Origin: an uncultured Chryseobacterium sp.
Lineage (GTDB): Bacteria > Bacteroidota > Bacteroidia > Flavobacteriales > Weeksellaceae
DNA length: 64,000 nt
Assembly: GCF_936933875.1 (NCBI RefSeq)
Contig: NZ_CAKZIK010000085.1
Coordinates: 50,650 to 114,649, forward strand
Direction of reading: 5' to 3'
Shown: positions 1 to 8,661 of the stretch, one piece after another
Layout: every line of letters begins with the position of its first letter
Numbering within the stretch: the stretch's first letter is position 1
Notes under the pieces: generated by a model
Seen by the model: only the letters and a program-made list of their open reading frames with translations
Databases searched by the model: none
Told to the model about the DNA's origin: nothing
Translations under genes and position numbers: made by a program

Positions 1-1026
1 AGTAAGAAGAACATCTTCTTTTAAAATAACTTCTGTAATACGTTGATCATTAGGGAATTTAGGATGAAGGAAAGAGGTTCGCTCTTCCGGTTTTTTAGAT
101 TGTTTAAAAACATCTGGAAAATCCATAAAATGGCGGAAATTGTGGATTTTTCCACCCGGAATAATACTGTCACGCTTGGTAAGATTTAATTTTCTAATCA
201 GAAATTCCAAAAGCGCTTTGTCCATATTTTTGTCGAAGGTAAAACGCGTTGGTTTTCCTTTACGACGGTTTTTAACTCCCTTCGAAATTTTGTCTGCTAA
301 CGTGGTTCTAATGTCATTGTCAAGGTCGAATTCTGCATCTTTGGTTATTTTAAAAGCATGCGCTTCATAATCATCATACCCAAAAAAGTTGAAAATTTCC
401 GGCAGCATAAACGTAATCACATCTTCCAAAAGCATCACATTTTTTTCGCCATTTTCAGATGGCAACATCACAAAACGACCAATAAAGCGCGTAGGCATCT
501 CGATAATTGCAAAACTGCTTTCGTATTGCCAGTTTTTTCTGCGCATCGCAACACCCAAATAAAGGCTTTTATCCCGTAAATAGGGCATTGGTTTATTTTC
601 CTGAAGCATAATGGGAACCACATGAGATTCTACCACTTCATCAAAATATTCTTTTACAAATTTTTTATGCTCAGCATTCAGGTTTTTAGCATTTTTAATG
701 AACACTTTCTGTTCAGCCATTTCTTCCTGAATTTTCTTCCAGATTTTATCGAAAGTTTTCTGCTGCTCAATAGCGATATCATTTATTCTCGCCAAAATTT
801 TCGATGGTGGCTGAAAAAAAGAATCTGTAATAAACTTATCTTTAAATTCCATGGCACGTCGTAAACCGGCTACACGAACACGGAAAAACTCATCCAAATT
901 ATTAGAAAAAATTCCCAAAAAACGGATTCTTAAAGCCAAAGGAACAGTTTGATCCATTGCTTCCTGTAGAACACGTTCGTTAAAAGCCAACCAAGTGACA
1001 TCTCTAGGATTGAAAAGTTGTGACAT
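1..1026 (-). CDS. ppk1: Polyphosphate kinase 1, N-terminal half (partial)
   Basis: The minus strand is open from an ATG at 1026 to the left edge, 342 codons without a stop. The protein begins MSQLFNPRDVTWLAFNERVL and continues with an LDEFFRVRVAGLRR stretch, the conserved start of Ppk1, which reversibly transfers the gamma phosphate of ATP onto polyphosphate. A full Ppk1 is about 690 residues, so the catalytic His region lies outside the window. A purine-rich GAGGAAATTC lies about 14-23 bases before the ATG, and a TATTTTTG -7 element (1048-1055) sits just upstream on the same strand. The gene is divergent from dnaK. The identification is confident; completeness cannot be judged. Confidence 0.9.
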   Translation of the reverse strand, partial: MSQLFNPRDVTWLAFNERVLQEAMDQTVPLALRIRFLGIFSNNLDEFFRVRVAGLRRAMEFKDKFITDSFFQPPSKILARINDIAIEQQKTFDKIWKKIQEEMAEQKVFIKNAKNLNAEHKKFVKEYFDEVVESHVVPIMLQENKPMPYLRDKSLYLGVAMRRKNWQYESSFAIIEMPTRFIGRFVMLPSENGEKNVMLLEDVITFMLPEIFNFFGYDDYEAHAFKITKDAEFDLDNDIRTTLADKISKGVKNRRKGKPTRFTFDKNMDKALLEFLIRKLNLTKRDSIIPGGKIHNFRHFMDFPDVFKQSKKPEERTSFLHPKFPNDQRITEVILKEDVLLT

Positions 1027-1609
1027 TTTTCTTTTGTTGAATTTCCTCAAAAATACGGATTTTAAGACAGATTCTTATGATTTCAGCCATATAACCTGTG
1101 CTAAATTTTCGTTAATTTTGAAACAAGCCCAAATCATACCTTCAACAAATTCTTTTTAAAAACAAAATCGCAAAACATAACTTGATGAACGAGAATATCC
1201 TGTTTCGTGAAGAGGAGAAGGCTCTATTTTCAAAAATTGATTCGTAGTTCGTTCCTCACTCCTCGCACCGAAAGCGCTATGTTATAGCCCTGATTTACTC
1301 TGTATTTTTATTTTTTTTGATGGAATCGTCAAAACTCGTTCCTCGTTTTGAACGGCATGCTTGAGCTCTTTTTGGCGGAACTTGAAAAGAACTTGAGCAA
1401 AAAAGCGAGTAGCGAAATCAGGTTCCCGGCTCCTTCCTTCGACTCCGCTCAGGATGAAAAATTTTGACACGCGATTTCGACTGATTTCATCAACATTCTG
1501 TCAATTTGTCACAATTTTGTGCTTGGTATATTTTTAGAGAATTTGGTAGCAACGCTTGAGTATGTTCAGCGTGACAATCATTAATAGAAAATTAAAAAAT
1601 ATAAATAAC
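1027..1609. other. Divergent intergenic region between ppk1 and dnaK
   Basis: This 583-base gap has no convincing gene. On the minus strand CAAAAATA at 1048-1055 is a perfect TAnnTTTG -7 element for ppk1. Positions about 1250-1460 look repeat-derived: stretches such as TTCGACTCCGCTCAGGATGA belong to the hairpin-type intergenic repeats common in flavobacteria, and a 62-codon minus frame through it is not gene-like. Just ahead of dnaK, CTGTCAATTTGTCACA (1498-1513) holds a repeated TGTCA, a possible heat-shock regulator site, but this is only inference. Confidence 0.5.
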
Positions 1610-3502
1610 ATGAGTAAAATTATTGGAATAGATTTAGGAACAACCAACTCTTGTGTTGCCGTAATGGAGGGAAAAGACCCTGTTGTAATTCCTAATGCAG
1701 AAGGGAAAAGAACAACGCCTTCTGTTGTAGCATTTACGAAAGACGGTGAAAGATTGGTAGGTGATCCTGCTAAAAGACAGGCGGTTACAAATCCTCACAA
1801 CACGGTTTATTCAATCAAAAGATTTATCGGGACACACTTCAAAGATGATGCTAAAGAGGTATCAAGAGTTCCTTACACCGTGGTTGCTGGACCGAACGAT
1901 ACAGTAAAAGTTAAAATTGACGACAGAGAATATACACCACAGGAAATTTCAGCAATGATTCTTCAGAAAATGAAGAAAACAGCGGAAGATTATCTTGGAA
2001 CTGAAGTAACAAGAGCGGTAATTACAGTTCCGGCTTACTTCAACGATTCTCAAAGACAGGCTACAAAAGAAGCGGGAGAAATTGCAGGTTTGAAGGTGGA
2101 AAGAATTATCAACGAACCAACTGCGGCTGCGCTTGCTTACGGTTTGGATAAAAACCACAAAGACCAAAAAATTGCGGTTTATGACCTTGGAGGTGGAACA
2201 TTCGATATTTCTATCCTTGATTTGGGCGACGGTGTTTTCGAAGTTTTGTCTACAAATGGTGACACGCATTTAGGTGGTGATGATTTTGACGATGTAATTA
2301 TCAACTGGTTGGTTGACGAATTTAAAAATGAAGAAGGCGTAGATTTGAAAGCGGATCCAATCGCACTTCAGCGTTTGAAAGAAGCGGCCGAAAAAGCAAA
2401 AATTGAACTTTCTGCAACTACGCAAACAGAAATCAACCTTCCTTATATCACAGCGACTGCGACAGGTCCAAAACACTTGGTGAAAACGTTGACGAGAGCG
2501 AAATTTGAGCAACTTTCCGAAGATTTGGTAAGACGTTCAATGGAGCCTTGTAAAAAAGCGTTATCTGATGCTGGTTTGCAAACTTCTGACATTGATGAGG
2601 TAATTTTAGTGGGTGGTTCTACAAGAATTCCAATCATCCAAGAACAGGTTGAAAAATTCTTCGGTAAAAAACCGTCAAAAGGCGTAAATCCTGACGAAGT
2701 TGTGGCTATTGGTGCCGCAATTCAGGGGGGAGTTTTAACCGGTGATGTGAAAGACGTTCTTTTATTAGACGTTACACCGCTTTCATTGGGTATTGAAACA
2801 ATGGGTTCAGTTTTCACGAAATTAATTGAAGCGAACACCACCATTCCAACCAAAAAATCTGAGGTTTTCTCAACAGCTAGCGATAATCAGCCTGCAGTAA
2901 GCATTAGAGTTGGACAGGGTGAAAGACCAATGTTTAACGACAACAAGGAAATCGGTAGATTTGACTTGACTGATATTCCACCTGCACCAAGAGGTGTTCC
3001 TCAAATCGAAGTAACTTTTGATATTGATGCGAACGGTATTTTGAGCGTTTCTGCGAAAGATAAAGGAACAGGTAAGGAGCAGTCGATTAAAATTCAGGCA
3101 TCTTCAGGACTTTCTGACGAGGAAATCGAAAGAATGAAGAAAGAAGCAGAACAAAATTCTGCTGCCGATGCGAAGAAAAAAGAAGAAGTTGAAGTTTTCA
3201 ACAAAGCCGACGGTTTGATTTTCCAAACTGAAAAGCAATTGAAAGAATTTGGCGACAAACTTTCAGCAGACAAAAAGTCAGCAATCGAAACTGCGGTTGC
3301 AGAATTGAAAACTGCTTTCGAAGCAAAAGACGCAGAAGCTACAAAAACCAAAACCGAAGCGTTAGACGCAGCTTGGATGGCCGCCTCCGAAGAAATGTAC
3401 GCAGCTGGTCAACAAGCACAAGGTGCAGATGCTGGTCAATCTCAAGGTCAAGCAAACAGTGCAGATGATGTGCAAGATGCTGACTTCGAAGAGGTGAAGT
3501 AA
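1610..3502 (+). CDS. dnaK: Molecular chaperone DnaK (Hsp70)
   Basis: The product is a 630-residue Hsp70 chaperone that binds unfolded polypeptides in an ATP cycle driven by DnaJ and GrpE in the cytoplasm. The start at 1610 gives MSKIIGIDLGTTNSCVAVM, the canonical N-terminus with the phosphate-1 loop; the frame is open upstream to 1556 but those 18 extra residues are not family-like. The ATPase domain (AVYDLGGGTFDISIL, VILVGGSTRIP), substrate-binding domain and helical lid are intact, and the C-terminus is the conserved DFEEVK. Length is normal for the family. It stands alone, with a strong terminator 35 bases after the stop, and forms the left chromosomal neighbour of the island. Confidence 0.98.
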   Translation: MSKIIGIDLGTTNSCVAVMEGKDPVVIPNAEGKRTTPSVVAFTKDGERLVGDPAKRQAVTNPHNTVYSIKRFIGTHFKDDAKEVSRVPYTVVAGPNDTVKVKIDDREYTPQEISAMILQKMKKTAEDYLGTEVTRAVITVPAYFNDSQRQATKEAGEIAGLKVERIINEPTAAALAYGLDKNHKDQKIAVYDLGGGTFDISILDLGDGVFEVLSTNGDTHLGGDDFDDVIINWLVDEFKNEEGVDLKADPIALQRLKEAAEKAKIELSATTQTEINLPYITATATGPKHLVKTLTRAKFEQLSEDLVRRSMEPCKKALSDAGLQTSDIDEVILVGGSTRIPIIQEQVEKFFGKKPSKGVNPDEVVAIGAAIQGGVLTGDVKDVLLLDVTPLSLGIETMGSVFTKLIEANTTIPTKKSEVFSTASDNQPAVSIRVGQGERPMFNDNKEIGRFDLTDIPPAPRGVPQIEVTFDIDANGILSVSAKDKGTGKEQSIKIQASSGLSDEEIERMKKEAEQNSAADAKKKEEVEVFNKADGLIFQTEKQLKEFGDKLSADKKSAIETAVAELKTAFEAKDAEATKTKTEALDAAWMAASEEMYAAGQQAQGADAGQSQGQANSADDVQDADFEEVK

Positions 3503-3536
3503 TCGCCGATTACAATCAATCAGAAATAATCATAAG

Positions 3537-3571
3537 ATCGCTGTAAATGAGTAATTTACAGCGATTTTTTA
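3537..3571 (+). terminator. Rho-independent terminator of dnaK
   Basis: ATCGCTGTAAAT (3537-3548) pairs perfectly with ATTTACAGCGAT (3554-3565) around a 5-base loop, followed at once by a T run. It closes the dnaK transcript. Confidence 0.93.
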
Positions 3572-3594
3572 TTTTTGACAATTATTGAAAATGC

Positions 3595-3625
3595 TTGATT
3601 TTGATCGATTTTTATACTATTTTTG
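3595..3625 (+). promoter_or_regulatory. Candidate promoter for the excisionase-integrase operon
   Basis: TTG at 3595-3597 is separated by 20 bases from TATTTTTG at 3618-3625, a perfect TAnnTTTG -7 box with spacing in the flavobacterial range. It points into the operon starting at 3731 and overlaps the candidate left attachment site, so integration state could alter it. Confidence 0.45.
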
Positions 3626-3628
3626 TAA

Positions 3629-3640
3629 CATATTTGTACC
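3629..3640 (+). repeat. Candidate left attachment site (attL core)
   Basis: CATATTTGTACC here recurs exactly at 33869-33880. On the left of both copies lies a similar block, TTTGATCGATTTTTAT at 3600-3615 and TTTGACCGATTTTTAT at 33848-33863, with different spacing to the core. The integrase gene begins 650 bases inside. The region is AT-rich, so chance similarity is possible. Confidence 0.45.
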
Positions 3641-3699
3641 GCGCCTTAAATGCGGATAATGTGCGCCTTATTAGGACTTATTTAGCCTTAATTGCCTTA
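3641..3699 (+). repeat. Phased GCCTTA repeats inside the left island end
   Basis: GCCTTA occurs at 3643, 3665, 3685 and 3694, the first two as GCGCCTTA. Spacings of 22, 20 and 9 bases put all four on roughly one face of the helix. They lie between the candidate att core and the DNA-binding protein gene, which suits arm-type integrase/excisionase sites or operators. Confidence 0.55.
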
Positions 3700-3730
3700 A
3701 AATGCACGTAAACCGAAAAATAATTTTTTA

Positions 3731-4297
3731 ATGGGTTTTAGTCAACTGAAAATTCCGAAACTATGTGAGTTCTGCGAAAAACCTTTCGAAGCAAAAACTG
3801 TTTCGACAAGATTTTGTTCTAAATATTGTTCGGAGAAACAAGGAAGACGACAGAAACAGTTAGACAAGGAAGTGAAGGAGAAGCAATCTCTTTTAGAAAA
3901 AAAGAGTAATAGAATTGCTGAAATTCAAACACGACCGTATATTTCTGTTAGTGAAGCTGTGATGCTTTATGGAATTTCGAAGGATACCATCCATAGATTA
4001 ATCAAAAATGGAAAGATTCCTGCGCATAATTTTGGACACCGACTTACAAGAGTAAGCAAATTTGACTTAGAATTATTGTTCACTCCTGCAGACAACTTTG
4101 TGGAAGCACAAAAAGAAGAAAATAGAGATTTTGAAGTTGGGAACTGCTATACGATTTCAGAGATTAGTGAGAAATATAAAGCAAATCCCAGCACCGTAAG
4201 TAATGTGATTAAGAAAAATAAAATTCCAACAAAACAAGTCGGAAGTTTTGTGTACGTTCCTAAAAGATACATTGATGAAATTTTTGATCCAAAATGA
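3731..4297 (+). CDS. Zinc-finger, double helix-turn-helix DNA-binding protein
   Basis: A 188-residue protein probably acting in excision or control of the element. The N-terminus has a Cys4 zinc-finger pattern (Cys12, Cys15, Cys29, Cys33), then a charged helix (about 36-65), then two MerR/excisionase-like helix-turn-helix units, about 69-117 (ISVSEAVMLYGISKDTIHRL) and 136-185 (YTISEISEKYKANPSTVSNV). The two units resemble each other, which suggests internal duplication. The stop overlaps the integrase start by four bases, so the two are translationally coupled. It lies just downstream of the GCCTTA repeats. An accessory role in recombination is inferred from position and fold; no exact family name is claimed. 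Confidence 0.7.
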   Translation: MGFSQLKIPKLCEFCEKPFEAKTVSTRFCSKYCSEKQGRRQKQLDKEVKEKQSLLEKKSNRIAEIQTRPYISVSEAVMLYGISKDTIHRLIKNGKIPAHNFGHRLTRVSKFDLELLFTPADNFVEAQKEENRDFEVGNCYTISEISEKYKANPSTVSNVIKKNKIPTKQVGSFVYVPKRYIDEIFDPK

Positions 4298-5544
4298 AAC
4301 AAAAATTAATAAGAACAAAAGTCACGGTAAGACTCAGAAAGTCTGAATATCGAAAAGAATGGTATATCTACTTGGAAAGTTATCCGGTAATTGTGGCAGG
4401 AAAAGCGGAAGTTCAGAGAATTCGTGAGTATCTAAACAGAACTGTTACCACCGTTGAGTTTGATAAGAAAAGAGTTGCAAGAAAGACTGAAAATTCCATT
4501 TCCTTTAAGCCGAAAAGGGACGATAATGGTGTTATCATTTGCAAAAGTGATCTTGATAAGGAAACTATGTTTTATGCGGATTCTGTACGAAAAATCAGAC
4601 AGAGGGAATATGATAAAAAAAATATTTACAATGAAGTTGATTTGCTGCAGGAGGCATTGAATGAAAAAAGACAGGAGAACTTTATTGACTACTTTAAATC
4701 TCTGATTAAAAGACGACATAAAAACAGTTCGGATTCCATCAAAGTTAATTGGGAAAGGTCGCTTGAGTTTCTTAAATCTTATGGTGATGATTTTATACCG
4801 TTTGGAAAGATTGATATGAAATTTTGTGAAAATTATAAAACCTTTCTTTTGAGCGCACCACTTGGCGGAAACAAAAAGGGAACATTGTCGCAAAACAGTG
4901 CTGCAACGTATTTCTCGATCTTCAAAGCAGTATTGAAACAAGCTTTTATCGACGATTATTTCTTAACTGATATTTCCGCAAAATTGAAAGGAATTTCTGA
5001 AATAGAATCCCGAAGAGAATATTTAACTATTGATGAACTGAACACATTGGTGGAAACTCCGTGCGACTATGAGGTTTTAAAGCGTGCAGCACTTTTTTCA
5101 GCATTAACAGGGTTGCGACTTTCCGATATTCAGAAATTGAAGTGGGAAGAAATAAGCATGGAAAATGATGCACCGCGTATTCATTTTACCCAGCAAAAGA
5201 CTAAAGTTGTGGAATATATGCCCATCTCTGCGCAAGCGCTGCAACTTTGTGGCAAAAGGAAATCATCAACAACGTTAGTTTTTAGTGGACTTCCTGATTC
5301 AGCATGGATCTCCCGACCTTTAAAAAAATGGATTACATCCGCAGGAATTATCAAGAAAATTACATTTCACAATTTTCGACACACTTTTGCGACCTTGCAA
5401 CTTTCTAGCGGAACCGATATTTACACAGTTTCGAAAATGCTTGGACATACCAATGTGAGGACAACGCAGGTTTATGCGAAAGTGGTGGATGAGAAGAAAA
5501 ATCAAGCGGCAGAAGCGATACAATTGAAAACACTAAAAAATTAG
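4294..5544 (+). CDS. Tyrosine recombinase (integrase) of the element
   Basis: A 416-residue site-specific recombinase of the phage-integrase family that would integrate and excise the island. The catalytic set is complete: Arg275 in TGLRLSDIQ, Lys302, His359-x-x-Arg362 in HNFRHTFATL, His385 in GHTNV and the nucleophile Tyr394 in TQVYAKV. An N-terminal region (about 1-110) suits arm binding and a SAM-like core-binding domain spans about 125-225. Its ATG overlaps the stop of the upstream DNA-binding gene. Location next to the dnaK end of the island is the usual position for an integrase beside its attachment site. Confidence 0.93.
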   Translation: MKQKLIRTKVTVRLRKSEYRKEWYIYLESYPVIVAGKAEVQRIREYLNRTVTTVEFDKKRVARKTENSISFKPKRDDNGVIICKSDLDKETMFYADSVRKIRQREYDKKNIYNEVDLLQEALNEKRQENFIDYFKSLIKRRHKNSSDSIKVNWERSLEFLKSYGDDFIPFGKIDMKFCENYKTFLLSAPLGGNKKGTLSQNSAATYFSIFKAVLKQAFIDDYFLTDISAKLKGISEIESRREYLTIDELNTLVETPCDYEVLKRAALFSALTGLRLSDIQKLKWEEISMENDAPRIHFTQQKTKVVEYMPISAQALQLCGKRKSSTTLVFSGLPDSAWISRPLKKWITSAGIIKKITFHNFRHTFATLQLSSGTDIYTVSKMLGHTNVRTTQVYAKVVDEKKNQAAEAIQLKTLKN

Positions 5545-5549
5545 TATTT

Positions 5550-6371
5550 ATGAACCGTAAAAATCGCGATTATGTTCTGCAGTATTTTTTAGTAATTATC
5601 GCTTGTGTACTAGTAGGATTCATTTCCAGATACTTTTATCGGAAAGAATCTAATGATGATTTCGGCGGAACTATTATTTTTTGGGGAGCTGCCGGATTTG
5701 CATTTGTGATATATTTACTGATTATTGTTTTACTTGATGAATTTTTGGAGAAAACTAATTTTGTAGAATGGGTAAGAAAAAAGGTGGTTAAAGAAAATGT
5801 ATTTGATTCAGAAGAATTGATAGATTGCAATAATCAATCTAAAAATGAAATTACTGAAGTTTCTAATGCGGAATCTCAGACAAAAGAAAAAGAAATCGTC
5901 GAATTTTTACCTTCCAAAGAAACAGGAACTTTATCAGAATCTGAAATAGGGAATGATTCAGTAAAGGATTTTAATAAAATCAGAACCCAACAACAAGTTT
6001 TGCTCGATAAAAAGAAACAAAATAAACTGGACGTTGCATTAGATTATACAAGGAAGAAATTTGCTTTGTACACAAATGATGAAGATCTTTCAATTTTATG
6101 TGACGCAATAAAAAATTATTCCGACCAAAAGTATATTTCGGAAGATGTTTCAATCACAACAACAGAACTTTCCAATTTAGACCTCTATCATTTTGGATGG
6201 AATATTTGGAATTATTTCAAAGTGAGCAATCAGGATTCTATTGCAAAATTTTTGAAATCGGTTTTTGTTTCTTTGAAAGATGTGGAACAAGGCAGCATCA
6301 AATCGCATCTTCGGGATGATGAAAAAAAGGGAATTATTAAGATTGAGGAGATCACTGATCTAGTAAATTAA
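5550..6371 (+). CDS. Two-helix membrane protein of the integrase operon, function unknown
   Basis: A 273-residue protein starting five bases after the integrase stop, so almost certainly in the same operon. Two hydrophobic helices at the N-terminus (about 9-26 and 39-63) are followed by a charged, soluble, mostly helical region. The last 100 residues (from LDVALDYTRKKFALY) appear to be a compact domain. I do not recognise a family. Position suggests a backbone gene of the mobile element rather than cargo, but no function can be read from the sequence. Confidence 0.6.
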   Translation: MNRKNRDYVLQYFLVIIACVLVGFISRYFYRKESNDDFGGTIIFWGAAGFAFVIYLLIIVLLDEFLEKTNFVEWVRKKVVKENVFDSEELIDCNNQSKNEITEVSNAESQTKEKEIVEFLPSKETGTLSESEIGNDSVKDFNKIRTQQQVLLDKKKQNKLDVALDYTRKKFALYTNDEDLSILCDAIKNYSDQKYISEDVSITTTELSNLDLYHFGWNIWNYFKVSNQDSIAKFLKSVFVSLKDVEQGSIKSHLRDDEKKGIIKIEEITDLVN

Positions 6372-6835
6372 TTTTGATTAGGATTAGAAACTAATTGAAA
6401 AAAAATTCTAAAAAAAACTAAGAGGGGTTCATCTTTTTAGTTTTTTAAATCAACTTGAAATCAGGTATTTACAAAGATATTTTCGTGAAATATGTCGCAA
6501 ATTTATCCAATATTTGCGACACTTTATTTTTTTGTGTCTGCTTTAATTGATGATTTCTTCCGCAGTATGAAAATACTAGACGGTGTCTCCTAAATTCTCT
6601 GGTTGAAAAACATATCGAAATTCGGATTTTTCATCAGATCATTAATTGCGAATACACTGCGTTCGTAATTGTGTTTACTTTTTTTCGATCTTATATTTCC
6701 TTCCAAGTTCTTTTTTACTAATAAAAATTAAAAACAAAAGTGTTTCATAAGTGATTTCTCTGTGATTACGTGTTTATCGGCATCACAGAGAAATCACTTT
6801 TTTTCTTTGCACCATAATAATTAAAATCAATCATT
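6372..6835. other. Intergenic control region of the element with two hairpins
   Basis: No gene is seen in this 464-base gap. A 10-bp inverted repeat, TGTCGCAAAT (6493-6502) with ATTTGCGACA (6512-6521), is followed by CTTTATTTTTTTG and may terminate the integrase operon. A much longer inverted repeat lies at 6749-6799, listed separately. The rest is AT-rich without clear signals. Confidence 0.5.
6749..6799 (+). repeat. Perfect 18-bp inverted repeat before the second HTH gene
   Basis: AAGTGATTTCTCTGTGAT (6749-6766) and its exact complement (6782-6799) flank a 15-base spacer, and TTTTT follows. The repeat ends 36 bases before the ATG at 6836. It could be a terminator, or an operator for the HTH protein encoded just downstream, or a structure used in replication. 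Confidence 0.7.
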
Positions 6836-7177
6836 ATGGAACACAAAGAAATTTCATTTGAAAACCTACCAAGTGCGGTTGCGCATTTGAACAACCAAGT
6901 CGAGGAACTTAAGGAGCTTATCCTGCGAAGAGAATTGGCTTCCATTCCTCAAAAGAAAACACCAATTGACATTGACCGAGCTTGCGAAATTATCGGAAAA
7001 GCAAAACCGACAGTTTATACATTAGTGAGAACTCGCCAGATTCCGTGTTACAAAAGTGGAAAGAAACTTTATTTTTTCGAAGATGAATTGCTTGAATGGA
7101 TTCGCAACGGAAGAAGAAAAACGATGGTTGAAATTGAAGCAGAGGCTGCGAAAAATTTCAGACGAAATAGAGGTTAA
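6836..7177 (+). CDS. Excisionase-family helix-turn-helix protein
   Basis: A 113-residue small DNA-binding protein. After a coiled-coil-like start (AHLNNQVEELKELILRREL, about 16-36) it has the winged helix-turn-helix of the excisionase/MerR class: DIDRACEIIGKAKPTVYTLV followed by a wing IPCYKSGKKLYFFEDELLEWI. Proteins of this type stand at the head of mobilisation modules in Bacteroidota elements, where they bind DNA as accessory or regulatory factors. It is five bases upstream of the VapE-like gene, so they form an operon. The 18-bp inverted repeat upstream is a natural candidate binding site, which is inference. Confidence 0.75.
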   Translation: MEHKEISFENLPSAVAHLNNQVEELKELILRRELASIPQKKTPIDIDRACEIIGKAKPTVYTLVRTRQIPCYKSGKKLYFFEDELLEWIRNGRRKTMVEIEAEAAKNFRRNRG

Positions 7178-7182
7178 AGGCT

Positions 7183-8352
7183 ATGGATACTGAAGTAGAA
7201 CTCTATAAAAGCAGTAAAGGTTCGGTCACGGTTTTCGACAAAATAATAAAATATATCGGAAAGAAATACCAACTCCGCTTCAACGAAATCGCCTTGGAAT
7301 TCGAGATAAAGACAGATAATGACGATTGGACTGAGTTGAACTTGAACTCGCTGTACATCGAACTTACTCAGGCGGGAATCAACATCGCTTTCAACAAACT
7401 TGAAATACTGATGCGAAGCCATTTGATTCCGGTATTCAATCCATTCGAGAGCTACTTTCAAAACCTTCAAAAATGGGACGGCGAAAACCATATCCAAAGA
7501 TTGACAAGTTTTGTCAAGACAACAGATACGGAATCTTTCCAAATCCATTTTGAAAAATGGTTGACAAGGTCAGTCTTGTGTGCATTGAAAAGAGGTTACA
7601 TCAACAAACAATGCTTCGTCCTCTACAATACCAAGCAAAACAGTGGAAAGACAAGTTTTTTGAGATTCCTGATTCCGCCAAGTTTGGAGAAATACTACAC
7701 AGAAGACATTGGCGTGGACAAAGACGGACTTATTGCGCTCTGCAAAAACTTCATCATCAATATCGATGAACTTTCGGTGATGTCCAAAACGGATGTCAAT
7801 ATTTTGAAGGCGTTTATTTCGAAGAACACGGTGAATGCAAGATTACCCTATGACAGAAAATCATCTTTGATGTTTAGAACTTCGTCTTTCTGCGGTTCAA
7901 CCAACCGCTCCGATTTCTTGACCGATGAAACAGGAAGTGTGCGATGGATCATTTTTGAAGTCCTGGAAATTGATTTTGGTTATTCCAAAGAAATCGACAT
8001 TAACCAAGTTTGGGCTCAAGCGTATCACAATGCTTTTGAAAGGAAAGATTACAATCCCGAACTTACTGCGGAAGACCTTATCGAAAATGAAAAACGAAAC
8101 GAAAAATTCAAACAGGTCAGTTTGGAGCAGGAAATCCTCATCACACATTTTGAAAAATCAGAAAACAAAAACGACTTCCTCACCGCAACCGAAATTATGC
8201 TCGCAATGAGCAATGCTTTGGGAGTGAGAATGAACAATGTCAAAATCGGAAAAGCATTGACCGCCTTAAACTTTGAAAGGATAAAGCATTCTAAAAAGCA
8301 GGTTTATGGCTACTTAATCAAAAGAAAAATTGAGAACGAAAAAAATGAATGA
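7183..8352 (+). CDS. VapE-like (virulence-associated E) helicase/ATPase
   Basis: A 389-residue P-loop protein of the VapE/primase-helicase group encoded on many phages and mobile elements, where it supports element replication. Walker A is NSGKT (153-157), Walker B NIDEL (193-197, acidic pair Asp195-Glu196), and a sensor-like segment FCGSTNRSDFLTDETGSVRW follows. The C-terminal 90 residues (from FLTATEIMLAMSNALG) look like a winged-helix domain. It lies between the HTH gene and the Toprim primase gene, a typical order for Bacteroidota mobilizable elements. The helicase/primase pairing suggests autonomous replication after excision. Confidence 0.8.
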   Translation: MDTEVELYKSSKGSVTVFDKIIKYIGKKYQLRFNEIALEFEIKTDNDDWTELNLNSLYIELTQAGINIAFNKLEILMRSHLIPVFNPFESYFQNLQKWDGENHIQRLTSFVKTTDTESFQIHFEKWLTRSVLCALKRGYINKQCFVLYNTKQNSGKTSFLRFLIPPSLEKYYTEDIGVDKDGLIALCKNFIINIDELSVMSKTDVNILKAFISKNTVNARLPYDRKSSLMFRTSSFCGSTNRSDFLTDETGSVRWIIFEVLEIDFGYSKEIDINQVWAQAYHNAFERKDYNPELTAEDLIENEKRNEKFKQVSLEQEILITHFEKSENKNDFLTATEIMLAMSNALGVRMNNVKIGKALTALNFERIKHSKKQVYGYLIKRKIENEKNE

Positions 8353-8380
8353 AAAAATAATCAAAAATCCTCCTGCCTAA

Positions 8381-8594
8381 TTACCTGCTTACCTAAAATT
8401 CTTTGAAACCATTATGAATAAACACTTTTATAAGAGGTAAGAATAGATGATAAAACTTACCTAAAGTTACCTAAATATTAAAGATTAATGAGAAGAAAAT
8501 ATCTAAAAAAAGTAGGTAGAAAGGTAAGTCGAGGTAAGTCAGAAAAATCACGCTCAACACTTTCTGCTAAAGGCTTAGGTAAGAAGGTAGGTAA
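8381..8594. repeat. Cluster of TTACCT/AGGTAA hexamers, candidate replication origin
   Basis: TTACCT occurs at 8381, 8389, 8457 and 8467, and its complement AGGTAA at 8435, 8522, 8532, 8577 and 8589, with AGGTAG variants at 8515 and 8585. Nine exact copies in about 215 bases far exceed chance. The cluster fills the gap between the helicase and primase genes (8353-8661, no gene), so it is iteron-like. Direct copies concentrate on the left and inverted copies on the right. Confidence 0.65.
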
Positions 8595-8661
8595 AAACAC
8601 CAAAAAACTTTATAAAACAAAACACAAACACAAAAATCCCAAAACCAAAAACCCCAACATT

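Noticed and set aside
1282..1470. A 62-codon minus-strand open frame between ppk1 and dnaK
   Set aside because: Runs through repeat-derived sequence with no family-like content or ribosome site.
3537..3565. The dnaK terminator as an island end repeat
   Set aside because: It is a normal terminator directly after dnaK and has no matching copy at the right end.
8488..8661. An N-terminal extension of the primase reading frame
   Set aside because: Encodes a Lys-rich low-complexity leader over the hexamer cluster; homolog-like sequence starts at 8662.
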